Positions 41,345-49,647 of a DNA stretch of 64,000 nucleotides are shown piece after piece; positions within the stretch are counted from its first letter, which is position 1; each line of letters begins with the position of its first letter. This stretch comes from Streptomyces canus 299MFChir4.1 (GTDB lineage: Bacteria; Actinomycetota; Actinomycetes; Streptomycetales; Streptomycetaceae), in the NCBI RefSeq assembly GCF_000383615.1, contig NZ_KB911607.1, positions 50,626 through 114,625 of the forward strand, read 5' to 3'. The notes beneath the pieces are model-generated. The model was not told the origin of the DNA and made no database searches. It saw only the letters and a list, made by a program, of their open reading frames with translations. The position numbers were made by a program, and so were the translations under genes.

Positions 41345-43032
41345 CAGTTGCCGCTGCCGTTCTTGTCGATGAGCTCCTTGTACCAGTCGCGCAGCTTGTC
41401 GCCGCCGGAGGACTTCCAGGTGGAGATGGCGGCCTGCACGTCGGACAGCTTCTTGTGGCCCCGCACGTAGTCGATCTCCAGCTGCTCGAACTGGCTGGAG
41501 AGGTTGGCCCAGCGGGTCGGCTCGACGATGTTCATGCCGAACGTGGACGTCTTCTTCATGAAGGCGCCCATCCGCTGCTGCCACTCGACCTGCTTGCGGG
41601 CGACCTCGGGGAAGTCGGGGTGGGCGTAGTAGGCGGCCGGCGCGGCCAGCATGACCCAGGCGTTGAGCACCTCGGAGTTGCCGAGGTCGTTCTTGACCGG
41701 GACGCCGTTCTTGACGGTGTAGTGGGTGCCCTCGACGCCGTAGTCGACGAGCATGCGCTCCTTGGTGCCGTAGGGCGCGGCCGAGAAGTCGGCGGCGGCC
41801 AGCGCGTTCTCGATCGTCGTCTTCGAGGCGCCCTTGCGGATCAGCGACCAGATGGTGGCGGGTGAGGAGGCGTACAGCTTCGGGTTGCCGCCGTCGGCGC
41901 CGAAGAGGTCGATGGCGTCGATCTGGAGGGAGGGGTTGGACTGGGCCTGTTCGGAGACCTTCCCGTACCAGTCGGCGATGTTGGTGTTCCAGACCAGGAT
42001 CTGCCCGGCGGTGAACCGCTGGCCGGCGTCGCCCGTGCGCGCCTTGTCGTCGGGGTGGACCACGCCCGCGTCGAACAGCTTGCGGACCCACTCCAGGGCT
42101 TCGAGGTACTCGGGCTGCTCGATGCGGTACGTCAGCTTGCCGTCGGACCCGGTGTCCCAGCCGATCGGCCCGGAGCCGCGGACACCGAAGAAGCTCCACG
42201 CCGACCAGGTCATGTCACCGCAGGCCCACACCTTGGCCTTGGCGCTGGTGGCCTCCTTGGCCCAGCTCATGAACTCGTCGGCCGACTTCGGTACCGCGTA
42301 GCCCTTCTTGTCGAAGACGTCCTTGCGGTACAGAGGTGCGATCCAGTTCGCGGTGGCGGCGGGCATCGGGATGCCGCGCAGGGCACCGCCGAAGATGCCC
42401 ATGCGCCAGGCGTCGGAGGGGATGGCGGCCAGGTTCGGGTACTTCTTGACCTTGTCGCCCGCGAGGTAGGGGCCGAGGTCCATGAACTTGGCGGTGACCG
42501 CGTTCGCGATCTTGCCGACGAGTTCCCAGCTGGGCACGACCACCATGTCGGGTATGGAGCTGGAGGCGAGGACGGCCCCGAGCTTCTGGCCGTAGGTGTT
42601 GCCGTCCTGGTTCTGCCAGGTGATCTTGGTGCCCGCGGCGGCGTCGAGCGCCGTGTAGTAGGCGCAGCCGGCCTTCGGCGGGGAGCCCCAGAACGGGGAC
42701 ATGATCTTGAAGGGGGCGCCGGTGCCGAGCTTGTCCGGGACCGAGGCCTTCAGGGCCGCGAGGTCGACCTTGCCGGTGTAGCCGGCGGCCGAGCCGTTCT
42801 TGGACGGCAGATCCGGGTTCGCGACCGTGCTGGCGACGAACGTCGGGAGCAGCTTGTCCGCGGCCTTGCCCGAGGTGGCCCCTTCGCGCTCGCCGCTGTC
42901 CGAACCGCCACAGGCGGCAAGCAGCGGCATCCCGCCCGCCACCGCTGCGGTGGCGACCGCGGTGGAGGCGAGGAAGCTTCTCCGGCTGGGCCCGGAAGGA
43001 CCGGAGGAGGGGGCAGCGGCATTCGGCGTCAT
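41344..43032 (-). CDS. Oligosaccharide-binding lipoprotein of the ABC importer
   Basis: A 562-residue extracellular solute-binding protein. The N-terminus has a twin-arginine motif (PSRRSFLAS) and lipobox LLAAC with Cys41, so it is probably exported folded and lipid-anchored. The large size and the segments VVVPSWELVGKIANAVTAKF, YRKDVFDKKGYAVPKSADEFMSW and WQQRMGAFMKK match the LipO/YtcQ group, which binds large oligosaccharides; xyloglucan oligosaccharides are the inferred ligand from context. It is the first gene of the leftward operon; the palindrome at 43149 lies about 115 bases before its start. Multi-contact ligand residues cannot be assigned by eye. Confidence 0.88.
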   Translation of the reverse strand: MTPNAAAPSSGPSGPSRRSFLASTAVATAAVAGGMPLLAACGGSDSGEREGATSGKAADKLLPTFVASTVANPDLPSKNGSAAGYTGKVDLAALKASVPDKLGTGAPFKIMSPFWGSPPKAGCAYYTALDAAAGTKITWQNQDGNTYGQKLGAVLASSSIPDMVVVPSWELVGKIANAVTAKFMDLGPYLAGDKVKKYPNLAAIPSDAWRMGIFGGALRGIPMPAATANWIAPLYRKDVFDKKGYAVPKSADEFMSWAKEATSAKAKVWACGDMTWSAWSFFGVRGSGPIGWDTGSDGKLTYRIEQPEYLEALEWVRKLFDAGVVHPDDKARTGDAGQRFTAGQILVWNTNIADWYGKVSEQAQSNPSLQIDAIDLFGADGGNPKLYASSPATIWSLIRKGASKTTIENALAAADFSAAPYGTKERMLVDYGVEGTHYTVKNGVPVKNDLGNSEVLNAWVMLAAPAAYYAHPDFPEVARKQVEWQQRMGAFMKKTSTFGMNIVEPTRWANLSSQFEQLEIDYVRGHKKLSDVQAAISTWKSSGGDKLRDWYKELIDKNGSGN

Positions 43033-43148
43033 TGCGTCAACCCTTCATGGCGCACCAGGACACCCGGCGGTGGAGCCGTCGGCTGCGGTGTCTTGAGTGG
43101 AACTGGCTGAGCTGAAGCGATGCTTCGACTGTGTGACGGAATCCGTAG

Positions 43149-43162
43149 TCGAAGCGCTTCGA
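43149..43162. promoter_or_regulatory. LacI-type operator, site 3
   Basis: TCGAAGCGCTTCGA, a perfect palindrome identical to the core of site 1. It is positioned to control the leftward importer operon. Confidence 0.78.
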
Positions 43163-43279
43163 TGTTGCTGTGAGGTTAAGTGAACACCCAGGGGTGCACA
43201 AGGGTCGTTCCCAAGATTCCTGCGCGGTAGAAGAGGTGACCTTTTCTTATGCACCGCCTGAAGTGACGGTGTCGATCTC

Positions 43280-43308
43280 TTGACACCCACCCCGGTGCCG
43301 AATGAGCA
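43280..43308 (+). promoter_or_regulatory. Candidate promoter of the GH3 gene
   Basis: TTGACA (43280-43285), then a 17-base spacer and a weak -10, TGAGCA (43303-43308). Operator site 4 follows directly, covering the expected transcription start. Confidence 0.55.
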
Positions 43309-43322
43309 TCGAAGCGCTTCGA
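43309..43322. promoter_or_regulatory. LacI-type operator, site 4
   Basis: TCGAAGCGCTTCGA, identical to site 3, 36 bases before the GH3 start codon and abutting the predicted -10. Confidence 0.78.
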
Positions 43323-43358
43323 AAGCATCGAATCGATCCATCGCAAGGGGATCCCCAC

Positions 43359-46223
43359 GTGACCGCACACCCGCCGCACACACCGCCGTTTCGCGATCCG
43401 CACCTGCCGTTCGCGAAGCGCATCGACGATCTGCTGACGCGGCTGACCCTCGACGAGAAGATCGGATTCCTGCACCAGTGCGCCCCCGCCGTCGAACGCC
43501 TCGGCATCCAAGCGTTCCGCACCGGCCAGGAGGCGCTGCACGGCGTCGCGTGGATGGGCCCGGCGACGGTCTTCCCGCAGGCGGTGGGCCTCGGCGCGAC
43601 CTGGAACACCGAGCTCGTACGGCGGGTCGGCGAGGCGGTGTCCAAGGAGGTCCGGGCGATGCGCGCCCGCGACGACAGGGTCGGCCTCAACGTCTGGGCA
43701 CCGACGGTCAATCTGCTCCGCCATCCGCTGTGGGGCCGTAACGAGGAGGGTTATTCGGAGGACCCGAAGCTCACCTCGGCCATCGCCACCGCCTACACCC
43801 ACGGGCTGCGCGGCGATCACCCCACGTACTGGCGCACGGCCCCGGTGCTCAAGCACTGGCTGGCCCACAACAACGAGACGGACCGGGCCACTTCGTCGAG
43901 CTCGGTGCGTCCGCGCGTGCTGCACGAGTACGACCTGCGCGCCTTCCGCGAGGCGGTCGAGGCGGGCGCGGTGGCCGGGGTGATGCCGGCGTACAACCTG
44001 GTCAACGGCCGCCCCAACCACGTCTCGCCCTATCTGCGCGAGCACCTGCGTGCCTGGACTCAGGAGGAGCTGCTGGTCTGCTCGGACGCGGGCGCGCCCT
44101 CCAACCTGGTCGATCACGAGCACTACTTCGACACCCACGAGGAGGCCACCGCGGCCTCCCTCAGGGCCGGCGTCGACAGCTTCACCGACCACGGCACGGA
44201 CAGCTCGCAGATGATCGCGCGCATCCAGGGGGCCCTCGACCAGGGCCTGCTGACCGAGGCCGAGATCGACACCGCGGTCCGCCGGCAGCTCTCGGTCCGC
44301 TTCCGGCTCGGCGAGTTCGACCCGCAGCACGACCCGTACGCGGACGTCCGGGACTTCGACACCCCGGCACACCGGGCGCTCGCCCAGGAGACCGCCGAGC
44401 AGGCGATCGTGCTGCTCAGGAACGACGGCGTGCTCCCACTCGCCCCCGACACCCGGCTCGCCGTGGTCGGTCTGCTCGCCGACGAGTGCAAGCTGGACTG
44501 GTACAGCGGCACCCTCATCCACCGCTCCACCCCGCTGGAGGGGCTGTACGAGCGCTTCGGCGCCGAGCGGGTGGAGTTCGCGGAGGGCGTGGACCGGGTC
44601 CGGCTCAAGACCTCCGCCGGGACGTTTCTGCACGTCCTGACCTCCGAGCACGACGAGGACGCGGTGCGCGGCGCCGAGGGCGCCCTGGATCCGGCGCTGC
44701 TCGCGGGGCGCACGGACCTGCCCCCGCTGACGACCGACGCGACCGGCACCGAGTTCGCGCTGATCGACTGGGACGAGGGCGTCCTCACGCTGCGCGCCCC
44801 TGACGGCCGTTATCTCTCCGTCGCCGAGGACGGCTACCTGCGCGCCTCGGCCGACCAGCCCGGAGGCTGGATCGTCCAGGAGACCTTCCGCCTGGAACCG
44901 CACGGCAGCGGTCACCTCCTCAGGCACATCGGTACGGGCCGCCACGTCACTGTCGCCGCGGACGGAGTGAAGGTTGCCGACGAAAACGGCGGGAACGCGG
45001 AACCCGAGGCGAAGCCGGAGACCTTCACGCTGATCATCGCCGAACGCGGCGAGGACGCAGTGACCCGCGTCACGTCCGAGGCCGACGTGGTCCTGGTCGT
45101 CGCGGGCAACGACCCGCACATCAACGGCCGCGAGACCGAGGACCGCGCCTCCCTGCGACTCCCCGCCCACCAGGAACGCCTGCTGCGGGCGGCGCGCGCC
45201 GCGAACCCCCGGACGGTGCTGGCGCTGGTCTCGGCCTACCCGTACGCGGTCGACACGTCGGACCTGGCCGCGGCCCTCTGGACAGCCCACGGCGGCCAGG
45301 CGGCCGGCACCGCCCTGGCCCGCGTCCTGGCCGGTGACGTCTCCCCCGCAGGCCGCCTTCCGCAGACCTGGTACGAGAGCGACGCCGACCTGCCCGGCCT
45401 CCTCGACTACGACGTCGTCGGCAGCCGTCAGACCTACCTGTACTTCGAGGGCACGCCCCTGTTCCCGTTCGGGCACGGGCTGTCGTACACGTCCTTCTCG
45501 TACGGCGACCTCACGGCCCGTATGACGAAAGGGGCGCTGCACGTCTCGTTCACGATCACGAACACCGGTGACGTCACCGCCGACGAGGTCGCCCAGCTCT
45601 ACACCCGGGCGATCGACCCGGCCCTCCCCCGCCCGCGCCGTGAGCTGGTGGCCCACCGGCGGGTGACGCTCGCCCCGGGCGCCGAGGAGGAGCTGTCCTT
45701 CGAAGTCCCGCTGCGCGCCTTCGAGTTCTGGGACGTGGCGCGGGGCCGGTGGCGTCTGGAGCCGGGCCCGTACGAGCTCCTGGCCGGTGCCTCCAGCGAG
45801 GACATCCGGCTGCGCACGACGGTGCTGCTCGACGGTGAGCCCGGCGCACCGCGGCCCGTGCTCCAACGGGGCCTGGAGGGCGCGGACTTCGACGAACACA
45901 GTGGCGTCGAGATCGTCGACCGGACGAGGACGGCGGGCGACGCGGTGACGGCCGCCGAGGGCGGTGCCGGTGAACTGGTCTACCGGGACTGCGACTTCGG
46001 CGACGGCGTCACCGAGGTGACGGTGACGGTGTCCGGCAAGGGCTCGGTCGAACTGTCGCTGGACGGGGGCGCGGTGCTCGCCACCTGGGAGGTGAAGGAG
46101 TCCGACTCCGGACCGTACGACTACACCACCCTCGGCGCCGGGATCGTCGCCGAGGGCGTGCACGACGTGCACCTCGGGCTGCGCGGCCCGCTGCGGCTCG
46201 CGCACGTCGGCTTCTCCGGTTGA
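43359..46223 (+). CDS. GH3 beta-glucosidase with insert and C-terminal binding-like domain
   Basis: A 954-residue cytoplasmic enzyme. The N-terminal barrel has VFPQAVGLGATWN, WGRNEEGYSEDP, LKHWLAHNNE and the nucleophile in LLVCSDAGAPSN (Asp243). The second domain has AIVLLRNDGVLPL and NDPHINGRETEDR. Between its parts lies an insert of about 140 residues resembling a fascin-like beta-trefoil (LTLRAPDGRYLSVAEDGYLR). A fibronectin-type domain (VSFTITNTGDVTADEVAQLY) follows, then a C-terminal segment like a CBM6-type jelly-roll (VTVTVSGKGSVELSLDGG). It would remove backbone glucose from debranched oligosaccharides. The GTG at 43359 with AAGGGG eight bases upstream fits better than an upstream ATG at 43302, which falls inside the promoter. 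Confidence 0.87.
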   Translation: MTAHPPHTPPFRDPHLPFAKRIDDLLTRLTLDEKIGFLHQCAPAVERLGIQAFRTGQEALHGVAWMGPATVFPQAVGLGATWNTELVRRVGEAVSKEVRAMRARDDRVGLNVWAPTVNLLRHPLWGRNEEGYSEDPKLTSAIATAYTHGLRGDHPTYWRTAPVLKHWLAHNNETDRATSSSSVRPRVLHEYDLRAFREAVEAGAVAGVMPAYNLVNGRPNHVSPYLREHLRAWTQEELLVCSDAGAPSNLVDHEHYFDTHEEATAASLRAGVDSFTDHGTDSSQMIARIQGALDQGLLTEAEIDTAVRRQLSVRFRLGEFDPQHDPYADVRDFDTPAHRALAQETAEQAIVLLRNDGVLPLAPDTRLAVVGLLADECKLDWYSGTLIHRSTPLEGLYERFGAERVEFAEGVDRVRLKTSAGTFLHVLTSEHDEDAVRGAEGALDPALLAGRTDLPPLTTDATGTEFALIDWDEGVLTLRAPDGRYLSVAEDGYLRASADQPGGWIVQETFRLEPHGSGHLLRHIGTGRHVTVAADGVKVADENGGNAEPEAKPETFTLIIAERGEDAVTRVTSEADVVLVVAGNDPHINGRETEDRASLRLPAHQERLLRAARAANPRTVLALVSAYPYAVDTSDLAAALWTAHGGQAAGTALARVLAGDVSPAGRLPQTWYESDADLPGLLDYDVVGSRQTYLYFEGTPLFPFGHGLSYTSFSYGDLTARMTKGALHVSFTITNTGDVTADEVAQLYTRAIDPALPRPRRELVAHRRVTLAPGAEEELSFEVPLRAFEFWDVARGRWRLEPGPYELLAGASSEDIRLRTTVLLDGEPGAPRPVLQRGLEGADFDEHSGVEIVDRTRTAGDAVTAAEGGAGELVYRDCDFGDGVTEVTVTVSGKGSVELSLDGGAVLATWEVKESDSGPYDYTTLGAGIVAEGVHDVHLGLRGPLRLAHVGFSG

Positions 46224-46248
46224 GGGACCGGAACGGCTGACGACAAGA

Positions 46249-46286
46249 AGAGGCCCGGCACCGGAAGGCATCGGTGCCGGGCCTCT
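46249..46286. terminator. Terminator between the GH3 and aldehyde dehydrogenase genes
   Basis: A perfect 15-bp stem, AGAGGCCCGGCACCG with CGGTGCCGGGCCTCT, and an 8-base loop. It serves two converging genes. Confidence 0.88.
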
Positions 46287-46300
46287 CCGAGAACCCTATA

Positions 46301-46315
46301 TGGAAACGATTCCCA
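46301..46315. promoter_or_regulatory. Isolated LacI-operator-like sequence
   Basis: TGGAAACGATTCCCA contains GGAAACGATTCC, a near-palindrome with a central CG as in LacI-family sites. It lies in an AT-richer patch between two gene ends, not in a promoter, so its meaning is unclear. Confidence 0.25.
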
Positions 46316-46319
46316 TTAA

Positions 46320-47765
46320 CTAGAGGGCGAGGCCGGTCAGCACCAGCACCCGCTCGTACGTGTAGTCGTCCATCGCGAACCGCACGCCCTCGCGGCCCAC
46401 ACCGGACTGCTTGACGCCGCCGTACGGCATCTGGTCGGCACGGTAGGAGGGCACGTCACCGATGACCACGCCGCCGACCTCAAGAGCGCGATGAGCGCGG
46501 AAGGCTGCCTGGAGGTCGTGGGTGAACACACCCGCCTGGAGGCCGTACTTGGAGGCGTTGACCGCGGCGAAGGCCTCCGTCTCGCCGTCCACCTTCTGCA
46601 CGGTGAGGACGGGTCCGAAGACCTCCTCGCAGGAGATCGTGGTGTCGGCCGGGACGTCGGCGAGGACGGTCGGCGCGTAGGAGGCGCCGTCGCGGTCGCC
46701 GCCGGTGAGCAGGGTGGCGCCCGCCTCGACGGCCTCCTTCACCCACGCCTCGACCCGCACCGCCGCGTCCTCGCTGACCAGCGGGCCGACATCGGTCTTG
46801 TCGTCGCCCGGGTCGCCGGTGACCTGGGCCCCGACGGCGGCGACGATCCGCGGCAGCAGCCGGTCGTACACCGACGCGTCGGCGATCACCCGCTGCACGG
46901 AGATGCAGGACTGGCCGCCCTGGTAGTTGGAGAAGGTCGCGATGCGGGTCGCGGCCCAGTCGAGGTCCTCGTCGCTCGCGTAGTCGCCGAGGACGACCGC
47001 GGCGCCGTTGCCGCCCAGCTCCAGGGTGCAGTGCTTGCGGGGCACCGAGTCCATGATCGCGTAACCGACCTTCTCGGAACCGGTGAAGGAGATCACGGGC
47101 AGCCGCTCGTCCTGGACCAGGGCGGGCATCCGGTCGTTCGGGACGGGCAGGATGCTCCACGCGCCGGCGGGCAGCTCGGTCTCGGCGAGCAGCTCGCCGA
47201 TGATCAGCCCGGACAGCGGGGTCGCCGGGGCCGGCTTCAGGATGATCGGCGCGCCGGCCGCGATCGCCGGGGCGATCTTGTGGGCGCAGAGGTTGAGCGG
47301 GAAGTTGAAGGGCGCGATCCCGAGCACGACCCCCTTCGGGAAGCGCCGGGTCAGCGCGAGCCGGCCCTGGCCGCCGAGGTCGGTGTCCAGGCGCTGGGCC
47401 TCACCGCCGTTGAACCGCCGGGCCTCCTCAGCGGCGAACCGGAACACGGAGACGGCACGGCCGACCTCCCCCCGGGCCCACTTGATCGGCTTGCCGTTCT
47501 CGGCGGAGATCAGCCGCGCGATCTCCTCCGTGCGCTCGACGAGCCTGCGGCTGACGTGGTCGAGGGCGGCGGCGCGGACGTGGGCGGGAGTGGCGGCGAA
47601 CTCGTCCCGTACGGCGTACGCGGCGGCCACGGCCTCCTCGATCTGCTCGTCGTCCGGCACGGCGACCTTGCCGACGAGCCGGCCGTCCCACGGGGAGGTG
47701 ACGTCGAAGGTGTCCTCGCCGGTGACCTGGCGGCCGGCGAGCCAGAAGGCGTGGGTGGAAGTCAT
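46320..47765 (-). CDS. Aldehyde dehydrogenase next to a PucR regulator
   Basis: A 481-residue NAD(P)-dependent enzyme. It shows GIAPFNFPLNLCAHKIAPAI (cofactor loop), FTGSEKVG, catalytic Glu in LELGGNGA and catalytic Cys in GGQSCISVQR, with EEVFGPVL and the C-terminal MPYGGVKQSGVGREG. The start MTSTHAFWLAG at 47765 opens the conserved sequence; an upstream in-frame ATG has no support. The closest functional reading is oxidation of a small semialdehyde such as succinic semialdehyde, since gabT and a polyamine operon are near, but the substrate is inferred only from context. It follows the PucR gene after 94 bases on the same strand. Confidence 0.82.
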   Translation of the reverse strand: MTSTHAFWLAGRQVTGEDTFDVTSPWDGRLVGKVAVPDDEQIEEAVAAAYAVRDEFAATPAHVRAAALDHVSRRLVERTEEIARLISAENGKPIKWARGEVGRAVSVFRFAAEEARRFNGGEAQRLDTDLGGQGRLALTRRFPKGVVLGIAPFNFPLNLCAHKIAPAIAAGAPIILKPAPATPLSGLIIGELLAETELPAGAWSILPVPNDRMPALVQDERLPVISFTGSEKVGYAIMDSVPRKHCTLELGGNGAAVVLGDYASDEDLDWAATRIATFSNYQGGQSCISVQRVIADASVYDRLLPRIVAAVGAQVTGDPGDDKTDVGPLVSEDAAVRVEAWVKEAVEAGATLLTGGDRDGASYAPTVLADVPADTTISCEEVFGPVLTVQKVDGETEAFAAVNASKYGLQAGVFTHDLQAAFRAHRALEVGGVVIGDVPSYRADQMPYGGVKQSGVGREGVRFAMDDYTYERVLVLTGLAL

Positions 47766-47859
47766 GTCCCCACGGTAGGGCCGGGAGGGCGGGATCGAAT
47801 TTGTCCGGGGTGTAGCAGTGGAGCACTTGGACACTCCGGTTCGGCACTCCCGGCGAGGC

Positions 47860-49518
47860 CTACTCCGCCGAGGCCGTCTTCAGCGCCAGCCACAGCTCCA
47901 TGCGCGCGTCCGGATCGTCCAGGGAGCGGCCCAGGATCTCCTCGACCCTGCGCATCCGGTACCGCAGGGTGTGCCGGTGGACGCCCAGGTCGGCGGCGGC
48001 CGCGTCCCACTGGCCGTGCCGGGAGAGCCAGGCCCGCAGCGAGGCGACCAGGTCGCCCCGGCCGGTCGCGTCGTGCTCGTACAGCGGCCGCAGCAGCCCG
48101 TCCGCGAAGGCCCGCACCGCGTCGTCGGCGAGCAGCGGCAGCACCGATCCTGAGGCCAGTTGTTCGTGCTCGACGTACACCCGGCCCCGCCGCCGGGCCA
48201 CCGAGAGTGCCTGCTCGGCCTGCTTGTAGGCGGCCGCGGCGGCGATCGGCCCGGCAGGGGCCGAGACGCCGACGACCAGTTCGCCCTCGTCCCCGGCGGC
48301 AGTCTGCTCGCGGGTGCGCGCCGCCTCCAGGGCCACCGTGTACTCCGCGCACGCGGAGACGGCGGCCCCGCCGTCCGCGGCCAGCACCACCAGCCGCTCC
48401 CCCTCGGGCACCACGAGCACGCTCTCCCCGGAGCGGGCCGCCGCGGACTCCACGATCTCGGTGAGCGCCCCGAGCGGATCGCCGTTCATGTCGGCGGCCG
48501 CGGCGAGCGCGGCGGCGGACGGGACCCGCGCGGGGGTGTCGGCGGCGATCCGGACCGACGACACGACCGCCGTCTCCGCCACGATCAGCCGGAAGGGCGC
48601 GTCCAGGAGCCCGCCGTACAGGTCGCCCGCGACGGTGCGCGCGTGCTCCGGCTCCCCCGCGAGCAGCATCCGCAGTACGGCCGTCCCGATCCGTTGCTCG
48701 GCGGCCTGCAGCGAGCGGGAGCGCTCGGTGGTGAGCGTCAGCAGCGCGATCGCCGAGTGCACCGCGTACCGCTCCGCCGTACCCAGCGTGGCGGCCGTCC
48801 CCACCGCCAGCGCGGCCCGCGGCCGCCGCCCGGTGCCCAGGGAGTGCAGCTCCACGCGGTCGTCGTTGTCGGGAGGGCCGGCTCCGCCGACCACGGAGGA
48901 GGCGGGCGCGGGCCGCTCCCGCAGTCGTTCCACGTCGGCGGTGAGACGCGCGGCCCGGCGGCCGGCCCACTCCGGCGCGGCGGCGACGACCGCGCCCGAG
49001 GCGTCGTAGAGCGCCGCCCAGCCGTCCACCTGGGAGGCGAGCGCGGCGAGCAGCCCTTCCGGGCCGTCGGTCAGCGTCTGCCTGGTCAGTTCGCGCTGGG
49101 CGGCGAAGCCCGCGGTGACGGACCGGTACTGGTCGGCCGCGATCGCCGCGGACACGGCCTTGCTGATGGCGAGGAAGGGGGTGCGGCGCGGCACTTCGAG
49201 CAGCGGGAGCCCCTCGTCGCGGGCCGCGTCGACCAGGGCCCCGGGGATGTCGTCGTAGTTGACCCCGACGGCGAACCCGAGTCCGACCACCCCGGCCCCG
49301 GCCAGTCGCTTCACGTACCGCCGCATCGCCTCCGGGTCCTCCGCGTCCAGCTTCAGGGCGGTGATCAGCAGCAGCTCCCCGCCCTCCATGTAGGGGACGG
49401 GATCGGCGAGCTCGCTCACGTGCGCCCAGCGGACGGGGACGTCCAGCCGGTCCTCGCCCGCGCGCACGGTCAGCTTGAGCGCGGAGTGGTGGACGAGCGA
49501 GGCGAGGGTGGGTGGCAT
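47860..49518 (-). CDS. PucR-family transcriptional regulator
   Basis: A 552-residue protein. The N-terminal PucR domain (VRWAHVSELADPVPYMEGGELLLITALKL, RLAGAGVVGLGFAVGVNYDD) is followed by a GGDEF-like/CdaR middle domain and a C-terminal helix-turn-helix, LGVHRHTLRYRMRRVEEILGRSLDDPD. PucR regulators typically control purine, amine or amino-acid catabolism. Here the target is probably the adjacent dehydrogenase and perhaps gabT. It lies between the membrane ATPase and the dehydrogenase genes, all leftward. Confidence 0.88.
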   Translation of the reverse strand: MPPTLASLVHHSALKLTVRAGEDRLDVPVRWAHVSELADPVPYMEGGELLLITALKLDAEDPEAMRRYVKRLAGAGVVGLGFAVGVNYDDIPGALVDAARDEGLPLLEVPRRTPFLAISKAVSAAIAADQYRSVTAGFAAQRELTRQTLTDGPEGLLAALASQVDGWAALYDASGAVVAAAPEWAGRRAARLTADVERLRERPAPASSVVGGAGPPDNDDRVELHSLGTGRRPRAALAVGTAATLGTAERYAVHSAIALLTLTTERSRSLQAAEQRIGTAVLRMLLAGEPEHARTVAGDLYGGLLDAPFRLIVAETAVVSSVRIAADTPARVPSAAALAAAADMNGDPLGALTEIVESAAARSGESVLVVPEGERLVVLAADGGAAVSACAEYTVALEAARTREQTAAGDEGELVVGVSAPAGPIAAAAAYKQAEQALSVARRRGRVYVEHEQLASGSVLPLLADDAVRAFADGLLRPLYEHDATGRGDLVASLRAWLSRHGQWDAAAADLGVHRHTLRYRMRRVEEILGRSLDDPDARMELWLALKTASAE

Positions 49519-49647
49519 GGGCCCTGGGCCTTCGAAGAGGTGTGCGGAGAAGCGAGCAGAGGAACGTGCGCAGGTGGGTGATCTTTTGGCCGCCGTGTAT
49601 GAACGGCCTGTACCGATTCTGCCTCACCGTACGGTCCTCAGGTCACG

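Larger units (their letters stand above)
43033..43358. promoter_or_regulatory. Divergent control region of the importer operon and the GH3 gene
   Basis: It holds two copies of the LacI-type palindrome, a third imperfect inverted repeat GAAGC-GAT-GCTTC (43114-43126), and a good -35/-10 pair for the rightward gene. No small reading frame is convincing. The layout suggests common repression of both directions. Confidence 0.7.

Noticed and set aside
43176..46271. Leftward open frame opposite the GH3 gene
   Set aside because: No family pattern; the GH3 motifs are on the plus strand.
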